64,000 nucleotides of DNA from Paenibacillus dauci (GCF_000971985.1 NZ_KQ040798.1:186001-250000), one strand, 5' to 3'. Positions 1-8,993 are shown, counted from the stretch's first letter. The notes: generated by a model not told the origin, from the sequence alone. Numbers and translations are program-made.

Positions 1-519
1 TTTCACTTCTTCCGTACCTTCTTGATACTCGATACCTGCATAGATATCCTCAGTGTTCTCACGGAAGATAACCATGTCTACGAGCTCAGGACGTTTTACC
101 GGAGAAGGTACACCATCAAAGTAACGAACAGGACGCAGACATACGTACAGATCCAGTTCCTGACGCAGAGCAACGTTCAGGGAACGAATACCACCGCCGA
201 TAGGCGTAGTCAGTGGTCCCTTGATCGCTACAGTATATTCACGGATTGCTTCCAGCGTATCGGCTGGCAGCCATTCTCCGTATGTATTAAACGCTTTCTC
301 ACCGGCAAACACTTCGTACCAGGCGATTTTTTTGGAGCCGCCATAAGCTTTTTCTACGGCTGCATCCAGCACGCGTACAGAAGCTTTCCAGATGTCGCGT
401 CCTGTACCGTCACCTTCGATAAAAGGAATGATCGGGTTGTTAGGCACCTGCAAATTTCCATTTTCAATCTTGATCTGCTCACCAGCAGTCGGCAGTTCGT
501 ATTTTTCAAAGTTCGGCAT
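1..519 (-). CDS. icd: NADP-dependent isocitrate dehydrogenase, N-terminal part
   Basis: Oxidative decarboxylation of isocitrate to 2-oxoglutarate in the TCA cycle, cytoplasmic. The gene runs leftwards out of the window, so only the first 173 residues are present. The start ATG at 519 follows a GAGGAGG ribosome binding site. The translation begins [16 protein letters not shown], contains the nucleotide and substrate-side segment [12 protein letters not shown], and reaches the family motif [13 protein letters not shown] at the window edge. It lies downstream of citZ in the same direction, as in the B. subtilis citZ-icd-mdh operon, but separated by about 350 bases. Identification is from recognisable family motifs; the missing C-terminal part is assumed intact. 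Confidence 0.95.
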   Translation of the reverse strand, partial: MPNFEKYELPTAGEQIKIENGNLQVPNNPIIPFIEGDGTGRDIWKASVRVLDAAVEKAYGGSKKIAWYEVFAGEKAFNTYGEWLPADTLEAIREYTVAIKGPLTTPIGGGIRSLNVALRQELDLYVCLRPVRYFDGVPSPVKRPELVDMVIFRENTEDIYAGIEYQEGTEEVK

Positions 520-870
520 AATTAAGCTCCTCCTCAGTATTATGGTTGATCCACATCATTCAATCGGTACTGCAAAGTAGTGCGGGCGTCAGCCCTTTGT
601 CAGCCATCCGTTGGTGTACTGCACATTACAGGATTCAGAGCACATTCTGGTAAGGCTGTTGGCATGGAGCGCTCAACAACCTGGACCTATCCATAAACGG
701 CCATCTGTCATCTGTATACACAGACGTCCATGTACATTATGGTATCGACCCTCACCCTAGCTTTGTGATTCTTTTCCTTGACGTGCAGTTATTAACGGTT
801 GTCTTTATTTTAGCAGACGCCACAAGAATTTGGAAACCCGGTTTCAACAGATAAAATCCGGCGGCTATAA
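520..870. other. Intergenic region between citZ and icd, no feature seen
   Basis: This 351-base gap separates citZ from icd. I see the icd ribosome binding site at its left end but no convincing terminator, small gene or operator. The gap is long for two genes that are co-transcribed in B. subtilis, so icd may have its own promoter here, although I could not place one. Confidence 0.5.
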
Positions 871-1983
871 TTAACGTTCTGTAACCGGACGATATTCCTG
901 GTTGTTCGGTCCAACATACTCGGCGCGAGGGCGAATAATGCGGTTGTTTTCGTACTGTTCCAGAATGTGTGCAGCCCATCCGGATACACGGCTGATTGCA
1001 AAAATCGGCGTAAACAGATTACGAGGAATGCCCAGCATGGTGTACACCGAAGCAGAGTAGAAATCTACGTTTGGCTTCAGTCCTTTGCTGCCGGTTACAA
1101 TGTCTTCAATCTGTACAGACATGTTATACAGACTCAGATTATTGTTCATTTCGCCCAGTTCACGGGACATTTTCTGGAGATGCTTGGCACGCGGATCGCC
1201 GTTTTTATATACACGGTGACCAAAGCCCATAATTTTGACTTTATTGCTCAGTTGTTCCTGAATGTAGCTCTCTACACGATCTTCCGAACCGATTTCTTCC
1301 AGCATTTTCATTACGGCTTCATTGGCTCCACCATGCAGGGGACCTTTGAGCGCTCCGATTGCGGAAGTAATACCGGAATAGATATCGGACAGCGTCGCTA
1401 CAGTCACACGGGCAGCAAATGTGGAAGCATTCAGTTCATGATCGGCATGCAGTACAAGTGCCTGATCCAGTGCCTTGATCGCTGTATCTTCCGGCTGCTT
1501 GCCGGTCAGCATATACAAGAAATTATGTGCAATCGATACACCCTGCAGCGGAGCAACAGGTTCCTGACCTTCGGCAATACGGCCCAGTGCAGCTACAATA
1601 GCAGGCAGCTGCGCCTGTAATTTGATTACTTTCAGTTCATTGGCCTCACGGCTCATATCATCAGCTTGCTCATCATATAGAGCCAGAGCAGATATCGCAC
1701 TGCGCAAAGCAGCCATACGATTCATATCTTTAGGGTAGAGTTTCATTTGCTCAATCAAGGCATCCGGCAATACTGCATATTTATCCAGATCCTTTTGCAA
1801 CTGGTCAAGCTCGTTCTGATTTGGCAGCTTACCAAACCAGAGCAAATAGGCGACTTCCTCAAAGCTAGCGTTAACGGCCAGATCATCAATGTCATAACCG
1901 CGATAAGTTAAAACACCATCAACGATCGAGCTGATCGATGAACTTGCTGCTACAACGCCTTCCAAACCTTTGGTAGCTGTCAT
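871..1983 (-). CDS. citZ: Citrate synthase
   Basis: Condenses acetyl-CoA and oxaloacetate to citrate, the first step of the TCA cycle. The protein has 370 residues from ATG 1983, which follows an AAAGGAGAG ribosome binding site; an in-frame extension upstream lacks one. The three catalytic landmarks of type II citrate synthases are visible: the histidine in LHADHELN, the histidine in GPLHGGANE, and the aspartate in NVDFYSASVY. The motif GFGHRVYKNGDPRA is also present. Length is normal for Bacillus CitZ. A sigma-A-like promoter, a 22-base palindrome in the leader and a cre-like site lie upstream, which fits the carbon and nitrogen control known for citZ in Bacillus. Confidence 0.96.
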   Translation of the reverse strand: MTATKGLEGVVAASSSISSIVDGVLTYRGYDIDDLAVNASFEEVAYLLWFGKLPNQNELDQLQKDLDKYAVLPDALIEQMKLYPKDMNRMAALRSAISALALYDEQADDMSREANELKVIKLQAQLPAIVAALGRIAEGQEPVAPLQGVSIAHNFLYMLTGKQPEDTAIKALDQALVLHADHELNASTFAARVTVATLSDIYSGITSAIGALKGPLHGGANEAVMKMLEEIGSEDRVESYIQEQLSNKVKIMGFGHRVYKNGDPRAKHLQKMSRELGEMNNNLSLYNMSVQIEDIVTGSKGLKPNVDFYSASVYTMLGIPRNLFTPIFAISRVSGWAAHILEQYENNRIIRPRAEYVGPNNQEYRPVTER

Positions 1984-2045
1984 ATTACTCTCTCCTTTGC
2001 AGAACGATTCTTGAAGTTTTTTGTTCATTCGATAAAATGAAAACA

Positions 2046-2067
2046 TTTACATTTTAAAAAATGTAAA
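2046..2067. promoter_or_regulatory. Perfect 22-base palindrome in the citZ leader
   Basis: Two 10-base arms, TTTACATTTT and its exact complement, surround an AA centre. The palindrome lies about 63 bases upstream of the citZ start and downstream of the predicted promoter, so a bound protein could act as a roadblock. The regulator is unknown; the sequence does not match the published B. subtilis CcpC or cre consensus well. Confidence 0.45.
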
Positions 2068-2159
2068 AAATATGAAGATGATAAGATGCAGGGATACAGG
2101 GTCACCTGGCCGACAAGTTATAGAAACATCTGCCATTAACCTTCCAAGAACCTTATATC

Positions 2160-2188
2160 ATCATACTTTATTTTGACGGAGTTGTGAA
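2160..2188 (-). promoter_or_regulatory. Sigma-A-like promoter of citZ
   Basis: Reading the minus strand, a -35 box TTCACA and a -10 box TATGAT are separated by exactly 17 bases. Transcription would start near 2153 and give a leader of about 170 bases that contains the palindrome at 2046-2067. Confidence 0.5.
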
Positions 2189-2245
2189 CAAAAGTAGTCT
2201 TCTGACGGGGTATCAAATTGTTTTATCGCAAAGATAACATTTTTT

Positions 2246-2259
2246 TGTAAGCATTTACA
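2246..2259. promoter_or_regulatory. cre-like site upstream of citZ
   Basis: TGTAAGCATTTACA resembles the CcpA operator consensus TGWAANCGNTNWCA except that the central CG reads CA. It lies upstream of the citZ promoter. Prediction by eye only. Confidence 0.35.
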
Positions 2260-2307
2260 ATGATTGATTATACGCTTTTATGTATCTTTTCCTCCAATAG
2301 AATTGTG

Positions 2308-2341
2308 AGCAAGCCGACAGGTAATACCCTATCGGCTCGCT
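2308..2341 (-). terminator. Possible terminator after the GH32 gene
   Basis: An imperfect hairpin has arms AGCAAGCCGA and TCGGCTCGCT. It lies about 160 bases downstream of the GH32 stop on the minus strand. The following T-tract is poor, so this is a weak call. Confidence 0.35.
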
Positions 2342-2502
2342 TAGAATATATTAAATTCAGTATTGCCTATCAACCTGCATACAATATCCAATCTAATAGT
2401 CTACTCAGTCCGTATACTCTATGCTGCATAAAAGATGAATTACAGCCTGGTTGATGGAGCTACTCCTTACTTATCATCTTCATTCATATTGTAGACACTA
2501 TT

Positions 2503-3969
2503 TCATACATCCTCCAATGTCCAGCAAGTCCATTCCTTCACATCGGTCTTACCGCCTGCTGCAAAAAGTTCTATTCCGGTCATCGCTCCAGTCGGATAAA
2601 TGCGACTGGTTAGAGTGGCCCGTCCCTCATTGGCAAACACTTCTATAGAAGAACGATCAAGGAATAGGCGTAAGGTCAGCAGGCCGTCATGCTGCAGCGG
2701 CGCCATACGGATTCCATCCTGTGGCTTGCCCGATTTGGAAGCATCGAGTGTTAACTTGCCTTCAGCGATATCATACGTAATAACGGTCTTATCGACTCCT
2801 CCACTGTACAGAGTCAATCCAACCTTATTGGACTGACTATTATTCAAATCAAATAACACGAGGATTTCCAGCAATGATTCAGTCACTGTCTCATGACGAC
2901 GCTCTGTTACAGCGAAACTTTCACCTAATCGGTACTGCTCGCGGCGCAGCAATTTGATTTCTTCGACAGGGTTCATAAGCAAGCGTCCATCTTCATCCAG
3001 ATTTAGTACACGCGGCAAAGTCAGTGCGCCTGCCCAGCCATGAGCCTTGGTCGGCATATCCGACTCCCACATATCCATCCAGCCAATCGCTATGCGGCGC
3101 CCTTTGTTATCCAGCAGAGTTTGCACAGCATAAAAATCATGTCCATGATCCATCTCCCGGAATTCACCATGCCGGAAATCATTGCTTGCATAATCATAGT
3201 CACCTACCAGATAACCGGTCTGGAACAGATTCAAGTAACGTTCCTCTTCACGCTCCATCCCCTGCGGTGAGAACAGCAGTACATACCGTCCATCCAATTC
3301 GAAAAAGTCAGGACATTCCCACATAAACCCTAGCGTTCCATCGCTTGCAGCCAGTACACCACTATACGTCCATGCTCGTAAATCCGATGAATGATATAGG
3401 ATAACACGCCCGTGACCATCCGGAGTAGCGTTACCCAGTACCATGTACCATGTATCATTATGCTTCCACACTTTCGGATCACGGAAATGATGGGCACTGT
3501 CTGCTGGAGGCTCGGCAATAACCGGATTGGACTCATATTTTTCAAAAGTAATCCCATCATGGCTAACCGCAATATTCTGGTTCTGCGTAAATAAATCCTT
3601 ATCCCGGTCTGTATAGTGATGTCCCGTATAAATAAGTGTCAGCACACCATTATCGTCTACCGCACTACCAGAAAAGCAACCGTCTCGATCACAATCATCG
3701 CCTGGTGCCAATGCAATCGGACAGTGCTCCCAATGAACAAGATCACTGCTCTTGACATGTCCCCAGTGCATCGGTCCCCAATTCTCATCGTACGGATGAT
3801 GCTGGTAAAAGACATGATATTCTCCATTGAACTGCACCAAACCGTTCGGATCATTAATCCAGTTAGCTGGAGCTGCAATATGATAGCCTGGACGATACTG
3901 TGGGTTGATTTTTTGGCCGGAGAGTTGTAATGCTTCGGCGGCTTGCTGGATAGAATGAAGTGTAGACAT
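2503..3969 (-). CDS. Intracellular GH32 sucrose / sucrose-6-phosphate hydrolase
   Basis: Releases fructose from sucrose, sucrose-6-phosphate or short fructans. The protein has 488 residues and no signal peptide, so it should act in the cytoplasm. The GH32 five-blade propeller motifs are present: WINDPNG with the nucleophile aspartate, FRDPKV with the transition-state aspartate, and MWECPDFF with the acid/base glutamate. A C-terminal beta-sandwich follows, including FLDRSSIEVFANEG. ATG 3969 follows an AGGAGG site. The neighbour is a proton symporter rather than a PTS permease, so the imported sugar would be unphosphorylated. That favours a CscA-like sucrose hydrolase over a ScrB role, but sequence alone does not separate the two. 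Confidence 0.92.
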   Translation of the reverse strand: MSTLHSIQQAAEALQLSGQKINPQYRPGYHIAAPANWINDPNGLVQFNGEYHVFYQHHPYDENWGPMHWGHVKSSDLVHWEHCPIALAPGDDCDRDGCFSGSAVDDNGVLTLIYTGHHYTDRDKDLFTQNQNIAVSHDGITFEKYESNPVIAEPPADSAHHFRDPKVWKHNDTWYMVLGNATPDGHGRVILYHSSDLRAWTYSGVLAASDGTLGFMWECPDFFELDGRYVLLFSPQGMEREEERYLNLFQTGYLVGDYDYASNDFRHGEFREMDHGHDFYAVQTLLDNKGRRIAIGWMDMWESDMPTKAHGWAGALTLPRVLNLDEDGRLLMNPVEEIKLLRREQYRLGESFAVTERRHETVTESLLEILVLFDLNNSQSNKVGLTLYSGGVDKTVITYDIAEGKLTLDASKSGKPQDGIRMAPLQHDGLLTLRLFLDRSSIEVFANEGRATLTSRIYPTGAMTGIELFAAGGKTDVKEWTCWTLEDV

Positions 3970-4059
3970 GGATGTTCCTCCTTGAATGTACTCAATAATA
4001 CCGGTACATACAGCCTTAATAGCTATATGTAACAGGCATACGAGTGTTTGTGTAATATG

Positions 4060-5301
4060 TTAGGTTATTTGCTGTGTTTCCAGCTTTCCCTTGAGCTGTG
4101 GTTTGGGATGTTTGTCGTTGAACAGTGTGAAGATCGAGATTACCGTAAACAATAGAACAAGCGCCCCCATAACCAGATAAGTAGCACGGAATCCAATATC
4201 ATCGTACAGCGAGCCGGCAATCGGAGACAGTACAGCCTGGCCGACCTGGGACGCGAACTGAAATCCAACCAGATACAAAATCGAAGATAGCCTTGTATCA
4301 AAATGTGCAGCCAGATATTTGAAAATGGCAATCAACATAATTGGCAATTCCAGCGCGTGAATGAGCTTGACCGCCGAAATACCGATCGGCTCGAAAACGA
4401 GTCCGGAGCCTACAATACGTACAGCCATAAGCAAACCGGCAAAAATAAGCGATTTTTTGGCACCCAGTTTGTTAACGATAAAGGGTGCCATAAACATCAT
4501 GCCTGCTTCCAGAAATACCTGAAAGGAATTCAAGTAACCATATACCTGGTTGCCCACCTCATGGGATGGGAATAAGGAAGAATAATAAATCGGGAATTGC
4601 TGATCGTATACACCGTACACGCATGCTACACCGATCACATACAGCATAAAGTACCAGAATGAGCGAAGTGTAAACAGGTTGCCGATATCCTTCAGCGTAA
4701 CAGAAGCCGCCTTTTCAAGTTCACGTTCCGACACATCAATCCGTACCGACAAAATGATACCAACAAGAATTACGGCGGACACCGAAGAAATCCAGAAATT
4801 GATATTCGGATTCAGGTTGAACAGCTGTCCAGCGAAAAAGGTAGCTGCTGCCCAGCCAAGCGAGCCCCACATCCGGGAACGTCCATATTCAAAACCATAC
4901 TTGCGGCTGACTTTTTCGACATATGTCTCAATCGCACCAACCCCTGCCAAAAATCCGACACTCAGAAACAATCCGCCTACAATCGCTCCCAGCCACACGT
5001 TCACCTGCAGTAGAGGACCATAAATAAAAACAAAAAAGGGCCCTGTAAATACAAGCAGTAAGCTAATAAAAAGCAGAATGTTTCTTTTTAATCCAATCTT
5101 GTCGGAAATATAGCCATACAGCGGCTGCGCACAAAGAGCAAAGATAGCGTTTACAGAGAAAATAAGACCATTTTGTGCTCCTGTCAGCTTCATTTCCTGT
5201 CCAAGCCAGATCGAGAACAAGGAATAGCTGGAAGACCAGCAAACGAAAAAGAAGAAAAAGTAAAGACTCAGCTTCCAGTACAGGCTTTTTGATACAGGCA
5301 T
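4060..5301 (-). CDS. LacY-type sugar:proton symporter (sucrose permease-like)
   Basis: Major facilitator of the oligosaccharide:H+ symporter family (LacY, CscB), in the cytoplasmic membrane. From ATG 5301 (AAAGGAG site, 8-base spacer) the protein has 413 residues with about 12 hydrophobic segments. It starts with the Phe-rich first helix LYFFFFFVCWSSSYSLFSIW typical of LacY and has the loop motif GYISDKIGLKRN between helices 2 and 3. The longer in-frame start has no ribosome binding site. It sits between a GH32 hydrolase and a LacI repressor, with two operators just upstream, so sucrose or a fructo-oligosaccharide is the likely substrate. Raffinose-type substrates are possible. Confidence 0.88.
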   Translation of the reverse strand: MPVSKSLYWKLSLYFFFFFVCWSSSYSLFSIWLGQEMKLTGAQNGLIFSVNAIFALCAQPLYGYISDKIGLKRNILLFISLLLVFTGPFFVFIYGPLLQVNVWLGAIVGGLFLSVGFLAGVGAIETYVEKVSRKYGFEYGRSRMWGSLGWAAATFFAGQLFNLNPNINFWISSVSAVILVGIILSVRIDVSERELEKAASVTLKDIGNLFTLRSFWYFMLYVIGVACVYGVYDQQFPIYYSSLFPSHEVGNQVYGYLNSFQVFLEAGMMFMAPFIVNKLGAKKSLIFAGLLMAVRIVGSGLVFEPIGISAVKLIHALELPIMLIAIFKYLAAHFDTRLSSILYLVGFQFASQVGQAVLSPIAGSLYDDIGFRATYLVMGALVLLFTVISIFTLFNDKHPKPQLKGKLETQQIT

Positions 5302-5347
5302 AGGGCTCGCTCCTTTATTCATGTAAGTGCTTTCTTGCAAGAATTGT

Positions 5348-5382
5348 ATGTCAACCGGTTTCATATGTCAACCGGATGACAT
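5348..5382. promoter_or_regulatory. Two abutting LacI-type operators
   Basis: Two palindrome-like sites lie end to end: ATGTCAACCGGTTTCAT at 5348-5364 and ATGTCAACCGGATGACAT at 5365-5382. The second has perfect ATGTCA/TGACAT arms. Both share ATGTCAACCGG, close to the ScrR/LacI-type pattern. They lie about 50-80 bases upstream of the symporter start, where a bound repressor would block transcription of the symporter and hydrolase. Confidence 0.65.
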
Positions 5383-5430
5383 AAAAATAATTTTAGATTT
5401 GGAAAAATAGGCGAAAGATATTACTGCACC

Positions 5431-5459
5431 AAAAAACGCCTTTATATTTAAAGGCGTTT
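5431..5459 (-). terminator. Terminator of the LacI gene
   Basis: Perfect 11-base arms AAACGCCTTTA and TAAAGGCGTTT with a 4-base loop, followed on the minus strand by six T. It separates the repressor transcript from the symporter-hydrolase transcript. Confidence 0.8.
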
Positions 5460-5506
5460 GGATTCTATCTATACTAGCCATTCCGTCACTTGTACTATCA
5501 AGCTTC

Positions 5507-6490
5507 TCAGGCTGTGGTGCCCTCATACAGCTCGACAGGCAGTACAATTTGCTGTGATTTCTCCTCAAATTCCCCTTCAATCTCCCGCAGCAGCAACGTT
5601 ATGGCTGCATTTGCAATAGCTTCAATCGGCTGGCGTATGGTCGTCAGCTGTGGCATGAGCGAAGAAGTCACGGCGGTTCCATCATAACCGACAACTTTCA
5701 GATCCTCGGGAATAGATATACTGCGTCTACCGGCTTCGTAGATTACGGAGGCTGCAATCATATCATTACTCGCAAATATACCGTCTGCTTGAGGATGCTC
5801 ATCCAAGGCTCGTCGTATCACAGCCAGTTGATCTTCGCGATCCAATGGCAGCTCCATCTCGTATGTATAATGCGGTAATCCGCGCTGCTGCATCATATCC
5901 TCAAATGCTTGCCGGCGGAGCTGGGCAGGCGTCTCCAATTCAGCTGGTCCATTAAAATGTAGGATGTATTCGCATCCACGCTCAATCAACCGCTGCGTTG
6001 CCAATCGGCCGCCCTCATAGTTGTCGGAGCTAACAACAGGAATAGTCTCGGACAAATAGCGGTCGATCGCCACTACAGCAAGATTGGTGCGTTTATAATT
6101 AAGTATCCCCCGGTTATGCGTCCCGACAATAATACCGTCTACCTGATTACGCATTAGCATTTCGGCGTATTGTTCTTCTTTATCGATCCGGTTCAGACTA
6201 TTACATAGCAACACCTTAAGTCCATGTGCTGCACAAAGATTTTCAATATGAAAAGTCAGTTCCCCAAAAAAAGGATTAGCTGTTGTCGGCAAAATAAGTC
6301 CGATCAGATTAGTGCGTTTGTTAAACAGCGACCGTGCAATGTCATTAGGAAAATAATGAAGCTCCTCCATGGCACTGCGTACTTTCTGTTTTGTTGCTTC
6401 GCTGACGTATCCCCTATTGTTCATCATACGCGACACTGTTGTCGGCGAGACGCCGGCTAATTTTGCAACATCTTCCAGTTTGGCTTTCAT
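5507..6490 (-). CDS. LacI-family transcriptional repressor
   Basis: DNA-binding repressor of 327 residues from ATG 6490 (GGGAGG site, about 7-base spacer). The N-terminal helix-turn-helix reads LEDVAKLAGVSPTTVSRMMN at about residues 5-24. A hinge and a periplasmic-binding-protein-like ligand domain follow (NLIGLILPTTANPFFGEL, DGIFASNDMIAASV). It is encoded next to the symporter and hydrolase, with LacI-type operators in front of the symporter, so it most likely senses sucrose, fructose or a derivative and controls this cassette. A short palindrome over its own promoter region suggests autoregulation. Confidence 0.9.
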   Translation of the reverse strand: MKAKLEDVAKLAGVSPTTVSRMMNNRGYVSEATKQKVRSAMEELHYFPNDIARSLFNKRTNLIGLILPTTANPFFGELTFHIENLCAAHGLKVLLCNSLNRIDKEEQYAEMLMRNQVDGIIVGTHNRGILNYKRTNLAVVAIDRYLSETIPVVSSDNYEGGRLATQRLIERGCEYILHFNGPAELETPAQLRRQAFEDMMQQRGLPHYTYEMELPLDREDQLAVIRRALDEHPQADGIFASNDMIAASVIYEAGRRSISIPEDLKVVGYDGTAVTSSLMPQLTTIRQPIEAIANAAITLLLREIEGEFEEKSQQIVLPVELYEGTTA

Positions 6491-6523
6491 GCGGCAGCCT
6501 CCCTTTTTCCTTTTAGTATACCA

Positions 6524-6539
6524 TTTGCCAAAGGGCAAA
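6524..6539. promoter_or_regulatory. Short palindrome upstream of the LacI gene
   Basis: TTTGCC and GGCAAA arms are separated by four bases, next to a possible -10 box TATACT (minus strand, 6515-6520). It differs from the operators at 5348-5382, so it may bind another regulator or be incidental. Confidence 0.25.
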
Positions 6540-6672
6540 AAAAGAAATCGTGCTCTTCCGACAAATATTCTGCCATTCAGGCAATTACAGTCGTTTCAAA
6601 ACTCAGGCTCGCCGTTTAACATCATGATATATACCTGATTACATACATTGTGCAGTGAGGAGATTGACCATT

Positions 6673-7788
6673 TTGAATACTACGATCCGCAACCGGATTC
6701 TTAGAGGAATATGGGTACTGGTAGCCATTATCATTACGGCTATCGCTGTACGTTATTTGTTCCCACTGCTCTATCCCCTGCTGCTTGCCTGGCTGTTCGC
6801 CTATGCGATGAATCCACTGATTCGTGTATTGCAGCGCCGTCTGCGCTTTCCACGCTGGCTCGCGGTATCGGTATCGCTGCTGCTGTATTTTGGCGGATTA
6901 CTTACTTTATTGTCACTACTGGTGACACGACTCGTGCAGGAGACCATTAATCTGACCAAAACGTTTAATGAGCATGTGGATAGCTGGCGGCAGATGTTGA
7001 TCGGCTGGACGCAGAATGACCGGATTCAATCCATTACCGACGAAATCAGTACCTTTCTGCAGCAAAATCCTTATCAGGATACGATTAATGATAATCTGAA
7101 TAAGACCACTCAGAGCGTATCGGGCGTAGTCAGCGGCATTGTGACCAGTCTACTCAATATGGTGCTTGATTTTCTAACTGCGCTGCCTAATTTCGCCTGG
7201 ATTATTGTCGTGGTCGTCCTTTCTGCTTTCTTTATCAGTAATAGCTGGGAGCGGCATACCCGTATTGTCGCTGGCTGGTTTCCATCAAGTATCCGCCAAC
7301 CTGCAACCGCGATCTGGAGCGATTTGCAAAAAGCCCTGTTCGGCTATATCAAAGCCCAATTTATCCTCATTTCCATTACTGGCATTATCGTGATTATCGG
7401 ACTATTTATTCTTGATGTGGAGTCGGCTTTATTAATCGGGCTGTTGATCGGTATGGTAGATCTGCTGCCATATCTGGGTGTAGGCATCGTTATGATTCCA
7501 TGGGCACTATACAACTTTATGAGCGGAGATCTGAAGCTGGGGATTGGTCTTAGCGTTCTATATGTCATTGTACTGATTGTCCGTCAGATGATGGAACCCA
7601 AAATACTCGCCAGCAATGTAGGGCTTGACCCGCTGGCTACGCTAATCAGCATGTTCGTCGGTCTGAAGCTATTCGGTGCTCTCGGACTGCTGATTGGTCC
7701 GGTCACTCTGGTGTTCGTATCGGCACTGAACCGCGCTAATGTATTTCGCGATCTGCGCAATTATATTGTCAACGGAAGAGTCCGGTAG
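6673..7788 (+). CDS. ytvI: AI-2E family permease, YtvI-like
   Basis: Integral membrane protein of the AI-2E/PerM family; the YtvI branch has no established substrate. It has 371 residues and about eight hydrophobic segments, with the family signature near the C-terminus (LLIGMVDLLPYLGVGIVMIP, VRQMMEPKILASNVGLDPLA). I chose TTG 6673 because GTGAGGAG lies 10 bases upstream; GTG 6655 and TTG 6664 are alternatives without good spacing. It is a plus-strand gene flanked by minus-strand genes, as ytvI sits near citZ and pyk in B. subtilis. Family assignment is firm and function unknown. Confidence 0.87.
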   Translation: MNTTIRNRILRGIWVLVAIIITAIAVRYLFPLLYPLLLAWLFAYAMNPLIRVLQRRLRFPRWLAVSVSLLLYFGGLLTLLSLLVTRLVQETINLTKTFNEHVDSWRQMLIGWTQNDRIQSITDEISTFLQQNPYQDTINDNLNKTTQSVSGVVSGIVTSLLNMVLDFLTALPNFAWIIVVVVLSAFFISNSWERHTRIVAGWFPSSIRQPATAIWSDLQKALFGYIKAQFILISITGIIVIIGLFILDVESALLIGLLIGMVDLLPYLGVGIVMIPWALYNFMSGDLKLGIGLSVLYVIVLIVRQMMEPKILASNVGLDPLATLISMFVGLKLFGALGLLIGPVTLVFVSALNRANVFRDLRNYIVNGRVR

Positions 7789-7935
7789 GCAGGAATCGAT
7801 CGTTACTGCTTCCGGTTGCTGCTTTCGGTTACTGCTCCATAATATACCGCGCTGCACTACCCTATAAGCAGAAATACACTTATTAGTCATCTATCCTTCT
7901 GCCCGCAGCATCTGCTGTCATCTTATACATCAAAT

Positions 7936-7971
7936 AAAAAAGACTTCCTTTATGCCAAGGGAAGTCTTTTT
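7936..7971. terminator. Bidirectional terminator between ytvI and fxsA
   Basis: Hairpin with arms around AAAAAGACTTCC and GGAAGTCTTTTT, with A/T tracts on both sides, between two converging genes. Confidence 0.75.
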
Positions 7972-7984
7972 CAGTGCTGACCGA

Positions 7985-8377
7985 TTAGGGACGGTATATC
8001 GTAATTGAACCTTTTTTCATCCGCTTCTCAATCCATTTGAGCAGCAGATTCCGATATAGTGGACGAGTCAGCGGAAATACAATTGTAAAACCGATCACAT
8101 CGAGTACAAAGCCTGGCAAAACGAGCATGATACCGCCGATAAACACACATAATCCATCCAGCATTTTACGGCCGGGCGGCTGATTGGCATTGATAAGGGC
8201 TTTGGTATCTTCGAGTACTTTGCGTCCTTCGAACCTCATCATGACAATGCCGATCAGCGAGGTCAATATGAGCAGAATCAGCGTATTCCAGCCGCCAATC
8301 CATTCAATCATCTGAAGAAAAATGTACCATTCCAGGAGCGGCACAATAATAATTAATGCAGCAATCCACTTTTTCAA
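7985..8377 (-). CDS. FxsA-family membrane protein
   Basis: Small membrane protein of 130 residues. E. coli FxsA relieves phage T7 exclusion by the F plasmid when overproduced; its normal role is unknown. Three to four hydrophobic segments are visible, with the family pattern LLEWYIFLQMIEWIG at the N-terminus, then the polar stretch RFEGRKVLEDTKALINANQ, then the hydrophobic run LVLPGFVLDVIGFTIVFP. The start is TTG 8377, preceded by a GGAGAGG site. It follows the thioesterase gene by 16 bases and is probably co-transcribed with it. B. subtilis has an FxsA-like gene in the same neighbourhood. Confidence 0.82.
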   Translation of the reverse strand: MKKWIAALIIIVPLLEWYIFLQMIEWIGGWNTLILLILTSLIGIVMMRFEGRKVLEDTKALINANQPPGRKMLDGLCVFIGGIMLVLPGFVLDVIGFTIVFPLTRPLYRNLLLKWIEKRMKKGSITIYRP

Positions 8378-8393
8378 CCCGTACCTCTCCTCT

Positions 8394-8912
8394 CTATTGC
8401 AAAGACCGTACAAGTGAATCATACAGCTGCGGCAGAACTTTATCAAGCCGCACTGGCGTAAACTCCCTGCTTACCCATACATGCTTGGTAGAACCGCCTG
8501 TCAGCGGCTCTCCAGGCAGCTCTGCGCCATCAGGGAAGGTAATACGTGGTCCTACAGCCGAAGCATCACCTACTAGATTACAGTCCTCATCAGCAAGCAG
8601 ATGAATTTTGTATTCATAATCAATCCGCAGCTTGGAGAAATTGACAATCCGCGTATACACAGCCACCCGATCATCATACCGCGCCGGGCGACCGTAACTC
8701 AGTGAAGCATCTATCAGAGGGAGCAGCACCCCTGCCGCTTCCATATCCCGGTACCGAAATCCTAGATCGCGGATCATTTCGGTCCGTCCCAGTTCGAACC
8801 AGTTCAAATAATTGGTGTGATAGACGACCCCCATCGGGTCATTCTCCTGATAACGTACCCGAAACGAAATTCCATGCCATTCACTTGGCAGCTGCAGTTG
8901 TTCTTTTGCCAT
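8394..8912 (-). CDS. Hotdog-fold acyl-CoA thioesterase (YbgC/4HBT type)
   Basis: Predicted to hydrolyse an acyl-CoA thioester. It has 172 residues and a single 4HBT hotdog domain with the signature VRYQENDPMGVVYHTNYLNW, in which the aspartate is the usual catalytic residue. GRTEMIRDLG follows. The C-terminal 30 residues are an extension relative to YbgC. ATG 8912 follows a GAGGAAGAG site. It lies between pyk and the FxsA gene, and the native acyl substrate cannot be told from sequence. Confidence 0.85.
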   Translation of the reverse strand: MAKEQLQLPSEWHGISFRVRYQENDPMGVVYHTNYLNWFELGRTEMIRDLGFRYRDMEAAGVLLPLIDASLSYGRPARYDDRVAVYTRIVNFSKLRIDYEYKIHLLADEDCNLVGDASAVGPRITFPDGAELPGEPLTGGSTKHVWVSREFTPVRLDKVLPQLYDSLVRSLQ

Positions 8913-8993
8913 TGCTCTCTTCCTCCACTCTTCTCTTTTGTCATTCCTCTGTATATTACGTTTATTTTTCTATATAGATACACAGCAAATCAG

